Source of the DNA: Mycobacterium botniense
Lineage (GTDB): Bacteria; Actinomycetota; Actinomycetes; Mycobacteriales; Mycobacteriaceae
Length of the DNA: 64,000 nucleotides
Assembly (NCBI RefSeq): GCF_010723305.1
Contig: NZ_BLKW01000004.1
Coordinates: forward strand, 1,178,001 to 1,242,000
Reading direction: 5' to 3'
The number at the start of each line of letters is the position of its first letter. The first letter of the stretch is position 1. Below the pieces are notes generated by a model. The model made no database searches and was not told where the DNA came from. It saw nothing but the letters and a program-made list of their open reading frames with translations. The translations under genes were made by a program, and so were the position numbers. Below are positions 9,641-16,093 of the stretch, piece after piece.

Positions 9641-10096
9641 TTAACTTGCCGCGTGTTCCGGGTGCGCTACCACACGCCGCTGCCGGCGAGACGCCTGGAT
9701 GGGGAGCCGGCGGACACTGCGAGCGGCATCTTGGCTCCATGGTTGGCCCACTGCTGCACCATCAACCTGGGGTTCAGTGAAATGCATTGCATGCCAAGGA
9801 TTTTTAGATACTTGTGCTCCTTGGGGCAGCTTTTTACCGATGCGGCTGCGGTAGTAGGACCATGGCTGCCGCTGCTCAGGCGGGGTGCCCACCATCTGGT
9901 CGAGCAGGTTGGTCGCATGCAGGGCTAAGGCGACGTGATGCTGAGCACGGCCTAAATCGCTGAACGCCCGGAACACGTCATCCTGGCCAGCGCGGGGGAC
10001 CGTTGTCCCCGAGAGTAGTTCTAGTGCGCCGAACAGTGCGGCGCGGATGTCTCCGCACGCCCGGTGAATCTGGCGCTCGGGATTGGGTGGAGCCAT
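9641..10096 (-). CDS. hypothetical protein between M-box 1 and NRMT
   Basis: 151 residues, no family recognised. ATG 10096 has a good Shine-Dalgarno (agggggat, about 8 nt upstream). The first about 90 residues look helical and protein-like (ALFGALELLSGTTVP, HHVALALHATNLLDQMV); the remainder is Arg/Gln-rich and less convincing. It lies on the same strand as M-box 1 and the NRMT at 7723, with 115 nt to the latter, so it is probably on the same Mg2+-regulated transcript. It could instead be an untranslated part of the leader. Confidence 0.45.
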   Translation of the reverse strand: MAPPNPERQIHRACGDIRAALFGALELLSGTTVPRAGQDDVFRAFSDLGRAQHHVALALHATNLLDQMVGTPPEQRQPWSYYRSRIGKKLPQGAQVSKNPWHAMHFTEPQVDGAAVGQPWSQDAARSVRRLPIQASRRQRRVVAHPEHAAS

Positions 10097-10266
10097 CAGT
10101 TATCCCCCTGATATGCCTGTCTACCAACAAAGGATGCGGTCGTCTGTGTTGATGAGCCCGACCGGCTAACACGCAGGATCGCGAACTCGCCAGCGCTATG
10201 CGGGCGTGCCACATTGCCCCGCATACTGATAGCACGCAGGATTAGCGAGTCAGCGTCCGGAAAGCC

Positions 10267-10347
10267 TTACGCGGCAGAACGAATGCCGCTACGGGTTCGG
10301 GACGAAACGGATTCCGGATACGCCCATGGACTATCGCTCGGACTCAT
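10267..10347 (-). CDS. 26-aa leader peptide downstream of M-box 1
   Basis: ATG 10347 to TAA 10267, 26 codons. It begins MSPSDSPWAYPES and is rich in Ser and Pro. A near-perfect Shine-Dalgarno (gaggaggtgag) ends about 6 nt before the ATG. The same box (cctggccgcgaggaggtgag...atgag) and a reading frame of exactly the same length follow the other two M-boxes at 11235 and 15726, which argues that it is translated. By analogy with the Pro-rich MgtL/MgtP leaders of enteric Mg2+ genes it could sense Mg2+ through ribosome stalling or instability; this is inference. Confidence 0.6.
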   Translation of the reverse strand: MSPSDSPWAYPESVSSRTRSGIRSAA

Positions 10348-10443
10348 TCGCCCTCACCTCCTCGCGGCCAGGACACACGCGGGCGTCACTACAGTACACG
10401 CACGGAAGGGGATCGAGCGCCCGGCACTGACGGAGCCGAGCAC

Positions 10444-10614
10444 GCACCCCTTTCGTCGGAGCTTTGGCACTGCACGGCGTATCCGGATCGGATCCGGAAG
10501 CCACTTGGGCTCAACCCTTGTGCCGGGAAGAGCTGTCCTGACCCGGGGCGTCTCTCGACGTTCGGGGTCAGTGGCCTGTATCCACGCAGACGCCTCACCT
10601 ACCGAGGTGCTTGC
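10444..10614 (-). promoter_or_regulatory. M-box (ykoK) Mg2+ riboswitch 1
   Basis: Reading the minus strand, the conserved M-box core is present in order: ggtaggtgaggc, gatacaggccactgaccc, gagagacgcc, gggtcaggacag and cagtgccaaagctc. The outer helix P1 pairs gcacctcg (5') with cgaaaggggtgc (3', with a small bulge and a G-U pair). The riboswitch is expected to reduce downstream expression at high Mg2+. It heads the transcript towards the leader peptide, the hypothetical gene and the NRMT on the minus strand. Confidence 0.92.
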
Positions 10615-10620
10615 CGTTTT

Positions 10621-10650
10621 ATCGTGGCACCGAGACGGGCTACTCGTCAA
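10621..10650 (-). promoter_or_regulatory. putative SigA-type promoter of M-box 1 transcript
   Basis: On the minus strand TTGACG (10650-10645) and CACGAT (10626-10621) are separated by 18 nt and lie directly before the M-box P1 helix. The other two M-boxes have TTGACT at the equivalent place with 16-17 nt spacing, which supports the call. The -10 is a weak match to TANNNT. Confidence 0.55.
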
Positions 10651-10936
10651 CGTTTCAGCGAAACTTCCACCAGGCCGTCCGATCGGCACGCTCGGGTCCT
10701 GCGCCCCAGAGCAGGCTGGGCCGGCAATCGGATGCCAGATCCACTCCACGTGCGATTTCCCGGTTGGCGGGCCAAGCCGGCTGTCAGCAACGACTCTGCT
10801 GCCGTGTGCTTTTGGCGCGACGCGAATCTGCGTGAGCAGCCGGGTCCGCCACTGAGCTGCGATGAGCTCTGCACCCGCCGACATCAAGGCTGTGCACCCC
10901 GGTAAGCCAGTTCTGCGTTGTATCCGCGCTGTCGGG

Positions 10937-10965
10937 TTGACTCCGGCTGGCCTTAGTGCCACCAT
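10937..10965 (+). promoter_or_regulatory. putative SigA-type promoter of M-box 2 transcript
   Basis: TTGACT (10937-10942), 17-nt spacer, CACCAT (10960-10965), with the riboswitch P1 helix starting 5 nt later. The context gggttgact is shared with the promoter at 15431. The -10 hexamer matches only A2 and T6 of TANNNT. Confidence 0.55.
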
Positions 10966-10969
10966 TGCC

Positions 10970-11149
10970 GATGCATGCACCTCGCTAGGTGAGGCGTCTG
11001 CACGGATACAGGCCACTGACCCCTAACGTCGAGAGACGCCCCGGGTCAGGACAGCTCTTCCCGGCACAAGGGTTGAGCCCAAGTGGCTTCCGGATCCGAT
11101 CCGGATACGCCGTGCAGTGCCAAAGCTCTGACGAGTGGGGTACCTCATC
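10970..11149 (+). promoter_or_regulatory. M-box (ykoK) Mg2+ riboswitch 2
   Basis: Contains the M-box core ctaggtgaggc, gagagacgcc, gggtcaggacag and cagtgccaaagctctgacgag in the right order and spacing. P1 is formed by the 5' segment gatgc..gcacctcg and the 3' segment cgagtggggt..catc. It precedes a leader ORF, a PE gene, the PRC/MgtE_N/CBS gene, an NRMT and a 70-aa protein. M. tuberculosis has an M-box in the comparable position before PE20. Confidence 0.94.
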
Positions 11150-11234
11150 CGGCTGATCCGCCGGTTGGACCTTGCCCCGTTGTGCAACCTGAGTCCATCC
11201 GCGTGTGTCCTGGCCGCGAGGAAGTGAGAGCGAA

Positions 11235-11315
11235 ATGAGTTCCAGTGATCCTCCTTATCGGGGTTCGGTAGCCGTTTCGTTCGAGCCCGAGCCTGGCAAC
11301 ATATCCGTTTTCTGA
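11235..11315 (+). CDS. 26-aa leader peptide downstream of M-box 2
   Basis: ATG 11235 to TGA 11313-11315. It begins MSSSDPPYRG and later holds an EPEPG run, so acidic/proline stretches occur twice. Shine-Dalgarno gaggaagtgag precedes it. Length and Met-Ser-x-x-Asp start match the leaders at 10347 and 15726. In the enteric MgtL leader, acidic/Pro stretches near the start destabilise translating ribosomes at low Mg2+; whether this peptide works that way is untested. It ends 132 nt before the PE gene. Confidence 0.65.
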   Translation: MSSSDPPYRGSVAVSFEPEPGNISVF

Positions 11316-11447
11316 ATCGGCTCGCGTCGCTTCAGATCGTTAATTTCAGTCCACGCTTTGTGGGCTCGCCGAATTTTGTCCTGCCCTGAAAACCGTGAGG
11401 CGGTTTCCGCGGATTGCATTGTCTTTTGAATTTGAAAGGGACGCCCG

Positions 11448-11747
11448 ATGTCTTTCGTGACCACACAACCCGAAATGCTGGCCGCGGCAGCCAGCCAGTT
11501 ACAGGAGATCGGCTCCGCGCTCGCTGCGCAGAACGCGGCTGCTGCGGCCCCGACGGCCGGAGTGGTGCCCGCTGCGGCCGACGAGGTATCCGCAATGACG
11601 GCAGCACAATTCGCAGCGCATGCCAAGGCGTATCAGGCCGTCAGCGCACAAGCCACTGCGATCCACAACATGTTTGTGACTATCTTGCGGGTCAGCGCCG
11701 ACTCCTACGGCGCCACCGAAGTAGCTAACGCGGCGACAGTTCTGTGA
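11448..11747 (+). CDS. PE family protein (PE20-like), PE domain only
   Basis: 99 residues: a complete PE domain with helix-turn-helix and no C-terminal extension. It carries the export signal YxxxE near the end (SYGATEVANA), the type VII secretion tag that works with EspG/ESX-5. Good ribosome-binding site (gaaaggga). Unusually, no PPE gene follows; the next gene, 84 nt later, is a cytosolic MgtE_N/CBS protein and then a Mg2+ transporter. PE20/PPE31 of M. tuberculosis, also behind an M-box, are reported to help Mg2+ cross the outer membrane, which suggests the same role here, perhaps with a PPE from 16094 or 17335. Confidence 0.9.
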   Translation: MSFVTTQPEMLAAAASQLQEIGSALAAQNAAAAAPTAGVVPAAADEVSAMTAAQFAAHAKAYQAVSAQATAIHNMFVTILRVSADSYGATEVANAATVL

Positions 11748-11831
11748 ACGTTTGGGATACGCGTCTGCCGGATTTTGCCCGGTATTTCTGACCAACACGC
11801 AACGCGTGAAAAGCATCGAGAAGGTACCGCC

Positions 11832-13175
11832 ATGAACATGCCAGCTGTCGAACCGTGCGATGTCGGCACCAGCCGCTCAGTCATCCATTTGTCGCAGTTG
11901 CTGCGGAGCCCTGTGATGACGCCTTCTGGTGAGGCAGTTGGCCGAGTTGATGACATCATTGTGCGGCTACGCGGCGCGGAGGCTTATCCGTTGGTGACCG
12001 GCCTGGTGGCCGGTGTCGGTGGCCGGCAAGTCTTCGTGGGTAGCCAGTCCATCGATTGGTTCGGTCCGGACTGGATAACTTTGAGCCACAATGAGATTGA
12101 TCTGCGTCGTTTCGAGCGCCGCCCTGGTGAGGTGCTGTTACGCGCCGACGTGCTGGGCTATCGGCTGATCGACGTTCCCGCAGGCAAACTGGTCCACGCC
12201 TACGATGTCGAGCTTGAACACAACACAGAAGGCTGGGTGCTCAGGCGGCTGGACACCCGGCGCCCACCACGTCTGTTCGGACTGCTCAAGACTCCCGGCG
12301 GTCATCCTGCCCGCGACTGGAAGGCCTTTGAGCCGCTGATCGGGCATAGCTGGTCGATGGCCGTGCGCCGGGTTTCTGGGCGAGTGGCGGCGCTTAAGCC
12401 AGCGCAAATCGCCGATCTGCTCGAAGAGGCCGACCAGGCCGAAGGCGGGGAAATCCTGGACCGAGTTCGCTGCCACCCGGAGCTGGAAGCCGACGTTTTC
12501 GAGGAACTCGATCCGGACAAGGCCAGCCGACTGCTCGACGACATGCCCGACGACGAGGTGGCCGGCCTCCTCAGCCGGATGCGCGCCGACGACGCCGCCG
12601 ACGCGATCATCGACCTACGCCAGTCCCGCCGCCGGCGGGTTCTCGATTTGATGCCTGGTCCGCAATGCCTAAAAATCCTGACCCTTTTGGGCTTTAACCC
12701 GAATAGCGCGGGGGGATTGATGACGGTCGACTTCGTCTGCTGCGACACGCAAGCCACGGTCGCAGACGCGCTCGCCGTGATCGGCAGTGCGTTGACAATC
12801 CAGCCCGAGGCGCTTTTGCAGATGCACGTCCTCAATGATCGGGGTCGGCTGAGCGGTGTGGTTTCACTGGTTGCGTTGGTGCAGTCCCGCCCGATGGATA
12901 TGGTCGCGACACTGATGGATTCGGATCCAATTCGGGTATCCCCGGACGCCGATCTGGCTGAAGTTGCGATGCTCATGGCCGACTACGACCTGCACACCAT
13001 CCCTGTCGTCGACGACGAGGACCGAATGCTGGGTGTCGTCACCGTCGATGACGTTCTCAAGATCACTGTTCCCGACGACTGGCGCCGACGGGAAGCCGGC
13101 CCATGCCCAATACGGGGATCGCTCTCAGTAACCGAGACTGCGGCCTGCGCCGACACAGGATGTGAGTGGCCGTGA
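11832..13175 (+). CDS. PRC-barrel/MgtE_N/CBS protein without membrane domain
   Basis: 447 residues. About 20-150 form two PRC-barrel-like beta repeats (LRSPVMTPSGEAVGRVDDI); about 190-300 match the MgtE N domain of helical repeats (LEEADQAEGGEILDRV, FEELDPDKASRLLDDMPDDE); about 310-430 are two CBS domains introduced by an MgtE-like SAGGLMT. The MgtE transmembrane domain is absent, so the protein is soluble. In MgtE these cytosolic domains bind Mg2+ and close the channel, so this could be a separate Mg2+ sensor acting on the NRMT gene it overlaps (GTGA at 13172). Start ATG 11832 follows gagaaggt; upstream ATG 11775 lacks a site. Confidence 0.88.
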   Translation: MNMPAVEPCDVGTSRSVIHLSQLLRSPVMTPSGEAVGRVDDIIVRLRGAEAYPLVTGLVAGVGGRQVFVGSQSIDWFGPDWITLSHNEIDLRRFERRPGEVLLRADVLGYRLIDVPAGKLVHAYDVELEHNTEGWVLRRLDTRRPPRLFGLLKTPGGHPARDWKAFEPLIGHSWSMAVRRVSGRVAALKPAQIADLLEEADQAEGGEILDRVRCHPELEADVFEELDPDKASRLLDDMPDDEVAGLLSRMRADDAADAIIDLRQSRRRRVLDLMPGPQCLKILTLLGFNPNSAGGLMTVDFVCCDTQATVADALAVIGSALTIQPEALLQMHVLNDRGRLSGVVSLVALVQSRPMDMVATLMDSDPIRVSPDADLAEVAMLMADYDLHTIPVVDDEDRMLGVVTVDDVLKITVPDDWRRREAGPCPIRGSLSVTETAACADTGCEWP

Positions 13176-14839
13176 CCGCCCTGGACCCCGGTACCGTCGA
13201 CGCCGCAATACCTGCGCCGCCGCGCACAGCCGTTTTAGACAGCGCCCATGTCGGTGACATCGAGGGTGCCCTGGGCCGGATCAGCATCACTGATATCGAG
13301 CGCCCGCGCACCCTCAGGGTCCGCCTGGCAACACTACTGGCGATCATCGGGCCTGGTTTGATCGTGATGGTCGGTGACAACGACGCCGGAGGCGTTGCGA
13401 CCTATGTCCAGGCCGGGCAAAACTACGGTTACAGCCTGCTGTGGGTGCTGCTGCTGTTGATCCCGGTGCTCATCGTCAACCAGGAGATGGTTGTCCGGCT
13501 CGGAGCAGTCACCGGAGTTGGTCACGCGCGGTTGATCAACGAACGTTTCGGCCGGGGCTGGGGCGCCTTCTCAGTCGGTGACCTGTTCCTGCTGAACTTT
13601 CTGACCCTCGTCACCGAATTCATCGGCATAACGTTAGCGGCCGACTGTATGGGCATTCCCCGATCGATAGTTGTCCCATTCGCCGCGATCACACTGATCG
13701 CAATCATGACTACCGGCAGCTTTCGGCGCTGGGAACGCGCGATGCTGGTGTTCATTGCCATCACCTTGCTGCAGATTCCCATGTTGCTCATGTCCCATCC
13801 GGATTGGGGAAATGCAGCGAAATCCTTTGTCACCCCCCGGATTAACGGTGGAGTCACTTCCGACGCAGTGCTACTGATCATCGCGATCGTCGGCACTACA
13901 GTCGCCCCCTGGCAACTGTTCTTTCAGCAGTCCAATGTTGTCGACAAACGCATTACGCCGCGTTTCATCAGCTACGAGCGAGCCGACACCACGCTTGGCG
14001 CGTTCGTTGTGGCGCTCGGCGCAGCGGCTTTGATGATGACCGGTGACTGGGCCGCTCGCGCTACCCACAGCCGTGGAGGTTTCGTCGACGCCGGTACGCT
14101 TGCCCACCTGCTTGGCCAGCATAACCCCATCCTCGGGTCGGTGTTCGCGATCGTGCTGCTCAACGCCTCGATCATCGGCGCTGCGGCGGTTACCCTCTCC
14201 ACCAGCTACGCGTTCGGAGATGTGTTCGGAACCAAACATTCTCTGCACCGCAGCTTCGCGGACGCCAAACCCTTCTACCTGTCCTACACCGCGATGGTCG
14301 TGGCTGCCGCCGTGATCGTACTTATCCCCGGTGCACCTCTCGGTTTGATCACCACCGGTGTGCAAGCGCTAGCCGGGTTGCTGCTGCCCAGCGCGACGGT
14401 ATTCCTACTGCTGTTATGCAACGATCGGGAAGTCCTGGGCCCCTGGGTAAACCGGCCGTGGCTCAATGCGGTCGCCGGTGTCATTGTCGGGGCGTTGTTG
14501 CTGCTCTCGGGAATCTTGATGGCAACAACGATTTTCCCCAAGCTCGACGTGGTCTCTATCGCACGTCATCTGACGGTCGGTCTTGTGGTATGCGCAGCGG
14601 TCACTTTTCTGGTTCTGCGCAGCTTCGGCGGTGCACGGCCAAAGCCTCTCATTCCTCACCGCTTTTCGCGCGGCACGGCCGCCACTGATCGTGCCACCTG
14701 GCGGATGCCGCCGCTGATCCTGCTGGAACCGGTGACCTGGTCGCTCGGAACCCGGCTGGGCATGCTTGCTTTGCGCGGCTATCTCATTGTCGGCGCGATC
14801 TTGCTTGGGGTCAAAGCCGTTCTGATCGGTAGTTCCTGA
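13166..14839 (+). CDS. NRAMP-related transporter of the Mg2+ (NRMT) type, second copy
   Basis: 557 residues, about 11 membrane segments, paralogue of the protein at 7723. TM1 carries GDNDAGG (about 70-76) in place of DPGN, and TM6 carries GTTVAPW (about 243-249) in place of AxxMPH, the pattern of Mg2+-transporting NRAMP relatives. The N-terminal region shares the DIxGAxGRI stretch with its paralogue. Start GTG 13166; GTG 13172 is equally possible and would give a 4-nt overlap with the preceding gene's stop. Translational coupling with the MgtE_N/CBS protein implies a physical or regulatory partnership. Confidence 0.9.
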   Translation: MAVTALDPGTVDAAIPAPPRTAVLDSAHVGDIEGALGRISITDIERPRTLRVRLATLLAIIGPGLIVMVGDNDAGGVATYVQAGQNYGYSLLWVLLLLIPVLIVNQEMVVRLGAVTGVGHARLINERFGRGWGAFSVGDLFLLNFLTLVTEFIGITLAADCMGIPRSIVVPFAAITLIAIMTTGSFRRWERAMLVFIAITLLQIPMLLMSHPDWGNAAKSFVTPRINGGVTSDAVLLIIAIVGTTVAPWQLFFQQSNVVDKRITPRFISYERADTTLGAFVVALGAAALMMTGDWAARATHSRGGFVDAGTLAHLLGQHNPILGSVFAIVLLNASIIGAAAVTLSTSYAFGDVFGTKHSLHRSFADAKPFYLSYTAMVVAAAVIVLIPGAPLGLITTGVQALAGLLLPSATVFLLLLCNDREVLGPWVNRPWLNAVAGVIVGALLLLSGILMATTIFPKLDVVSIARHLTVGLVVCAAVTFLVLRSFGGARPKPLIPHRFSRGTAATDRATWRMPPLILLEPVTWSLGTRLGMLALRGYLIVGAILLGVKAVLIGSS

Positions 14840-14891
14840 CCCGTGTCGGAAAGCCGAGCCGGTCAGACCTGGCTGGGAAGGAGAAACCACC

Positions 14892-15104
14892 GTGTTCATC
14901 ATCCGGCTGCTTAACGGACAGGAAGTGCGCGCAACGGACGGAGATGAAATCTCGATCAACCACGACACCGGCGTGGTGACCGTAACTCGGGTCGAGGGAT
15001 TCGAGAAGGTGACAACGCACTACTCGCCGTCGGCCTGGGCGATGGTGACGCACCACGTCAAAGACGTCGGCGTGAGGCCCACGTTGATTTCAGCTGCCCG
15101 GTAA
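14892..15104 (+). CDS. 70-aa hypothetical protein after the NRMT
   Basis: GTG 14892 preceded by gaaggagaaa. The product is beta-strand rich (VFIIRLLNGQEVRA, TGVVTVTRVEGFEKVTTHY), without signal peptide or membrane segment, and I recognise no family. It lies 52 nt after the NRMT, so it probably ends the M-box 2 operon. Bases 15105-15430 between it and the next promoter (326 bp) hold no gene I can support. Confidence 0.7.
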   Translation: MFIIRLLNGQEVRATDGDEISINHDTGVVTVTRVEGFEKVTTHYSPSAWAMVTHHVKDVGVRPTLISAAR

Positions 15105-15430
15105 AACGTTCGGGATGGTCGGTTGCCGCCAGACCGCCCACCGGACTGAGCGGCGGCTGCATCGGCAGCACGCCGCGATGTCGTCGTGGAGTCAATGCGC
15201 GTGCCCGCGGCGCCTTGACGCGGACCGACCCAGCCCGGTCAAGAACAGCTCGTGTATTCGCCGGTCGCACTGCGTGACTCCGGTATGCGAGCACCGCGCC
15301 GATGTGCGCCCGTTGCCCCAGCGGGTAGCGTTACCGCGGCGGGCGGCCGTGACTGCGCTCGGCTCGCGAGGTATGTGTCGCAGCCACTTCCAGCGAAGAG
15401 CACAGCGTCGGAAAACACGATGCGGCTGGG

Positions 15431-15458
15431 TTGACTTACGCCGTTTTCGGTGTACTGT
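15431..15458 (+). promoter_or_regulatory. putative SigA-type promoter of M-box 3 transcript
   Basis: TTGACT (15431-15436), 16-nt spacer, TACTGT (15453-15458), a full TANNNT match, directly before the M-box. It is the best of the three M-box promoters and shares gggttgact with the one at 10937. Confidence 0.65.
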
Positions 15459-15462
15459 TGCC

Positions 15463-15638
15463 GATGCGAGCACCTCGCTAGGTGAGGCGTCTGCGCGGAT
15501 ACAGGCCACTGACCCCTAACGTCGAAAGACGCCCCGGGTCAGGACAGCTCCTCCCGGCCTAAGGGTCGAGCCCAAGTGGCTTCCGGAACACCGGATACGA
15601 CGTGCAGTGCCAAAGCTCTGACGAGAGAGGTGCGCATC
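15463..15638 (+). promoter_or_regulatory. M-box (ykoK) Mg2+ riboswitch 3
   Basis: The core reads ctaggtgaggc, gaaagacgcc, gggtcaggacag and cagtgccaaagctctgacgag. P1 is long and clean: gatgcg/cgcatc and gcacctc/gaggtgc (15463-15476 with 15625-15638). A downstream CACCUC (15663-15668) can pair either with the 3' strand of P1 or with the leader-peptide Shine-Dalgarno GAGGUG (15712-15717), a plausible translational switch. It heads the shortened PE-PPE-PPE-esx transcript. Confidence 0.94.
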
Positions 15639-15725
15639 TGACCCGTTCTGGTTAGGTGACTCCACCTCGCTGTGCACTGGATTATCGTCCCCTGTGCGCC
15701 CTGGCCGTGAGGAGGTGAGAGCGGG

Positions 15726-15806
15726 ATGAGTCCCGGTGATAGTTCTTATCCGAGGCCGATGACCATTTCGTTCGTATCCGGCCCCGGCATCACTACCGCC
15801 ATCTGA
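15726..15806 (+). CDS. 26-aa leader peptide downstream of M-box 3
   Basis: ATG 15726 to TGA 15804-15806, again exactly 26 codons, preceded by the strong Shine-Dalgarno gaggaggtgag. It begins MSPGDSSYPRP and shares Asp5, Tyr8, the Ser-Phe at 15-16 and Pro-Gly at 20-21 with the leader at 11235. The conserved length and positions across three diverged copies favour translation. It ends about 120 nt before the shortened PE gene. Confidence 0.65.
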   Translation: MSPGDSSYPRPMTISFVSGPGITTAI

Positions 15807-15928
15807 ATCGACCTGCGTCGCGGCGGTTAAACATCCGCGAATGTTGGCCTGCGGTACGGCCGTTGGGGTGGCGCATCGATGCGGCTTGTAGCCCTGGATT
15901 CGACTTGTATTGCTTTTAAGGAGAGTTG

Positions 15929-16072
15929 ATGTCGTTCAGCACTATTCCGCAAATGGTCAGCGCGGCAGCAAGCAGCGTGCGGAATCTCGAGCCGGCCCTG
16001 CAGAATGCACCCTCGGCTGGCCTGGACGCGTGGGAGGAGTCGGTTGCGGCCAACACGGTGGCGGCGCTGTGA
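15929..16072 (+). pseudogene. shortened PE protein (47 aa) with in-frame internal deletion
   Basis: Starts MSFSTIPQMVSAAASSV, a normal PE beginning behind aaggagagtt, then jumps near residue 32 to a short tail (WEESVAANTVAAL) resembling the last residues of a PE domain. About 50 central residues are missing, including the helical hairpin tip. The YxxxE export tag has become WxxxV. It is thus probably not exported, although the frame is open and it still sits between M-box 3 and two PPE genes. It could be a decayed PE20 partner gene or a repurposed mini-protein. Confidence 0.7.
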
Positions 16073-16093
16073 GCGTCTGGAGGGTTCATCGTG

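Larger units (their letters stand above)
10452..11136. repeat. inverted pair of near-identical M-box sequences
   Basis: About 157 bases at 10452-10608 and 10979-11136 are reverse complements with about 5 mismatches by eye (differences in P1 and one loop only). The two arms are divergent riboswitches separated by about 350 bp that hold both promoters. The similarity suggests recent duplication or gene conversion. The 286 bases between the promoters (10651-10936) show no gene or other element I can support. Confidence 0.85.

Noticed and set aside
10214..11016. longer frames running through the M-box inverted repeat on both strands
   Set aside because: They coincide with riboswitch RNA structure and share sequence only because the M-box is duplicated.
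15115..15519. 134-codon frame before and into M-box 3
   Set aside because: Crosses the promoter and riboswitch core; Arg/Cys-rich with no ribosome-binding site.
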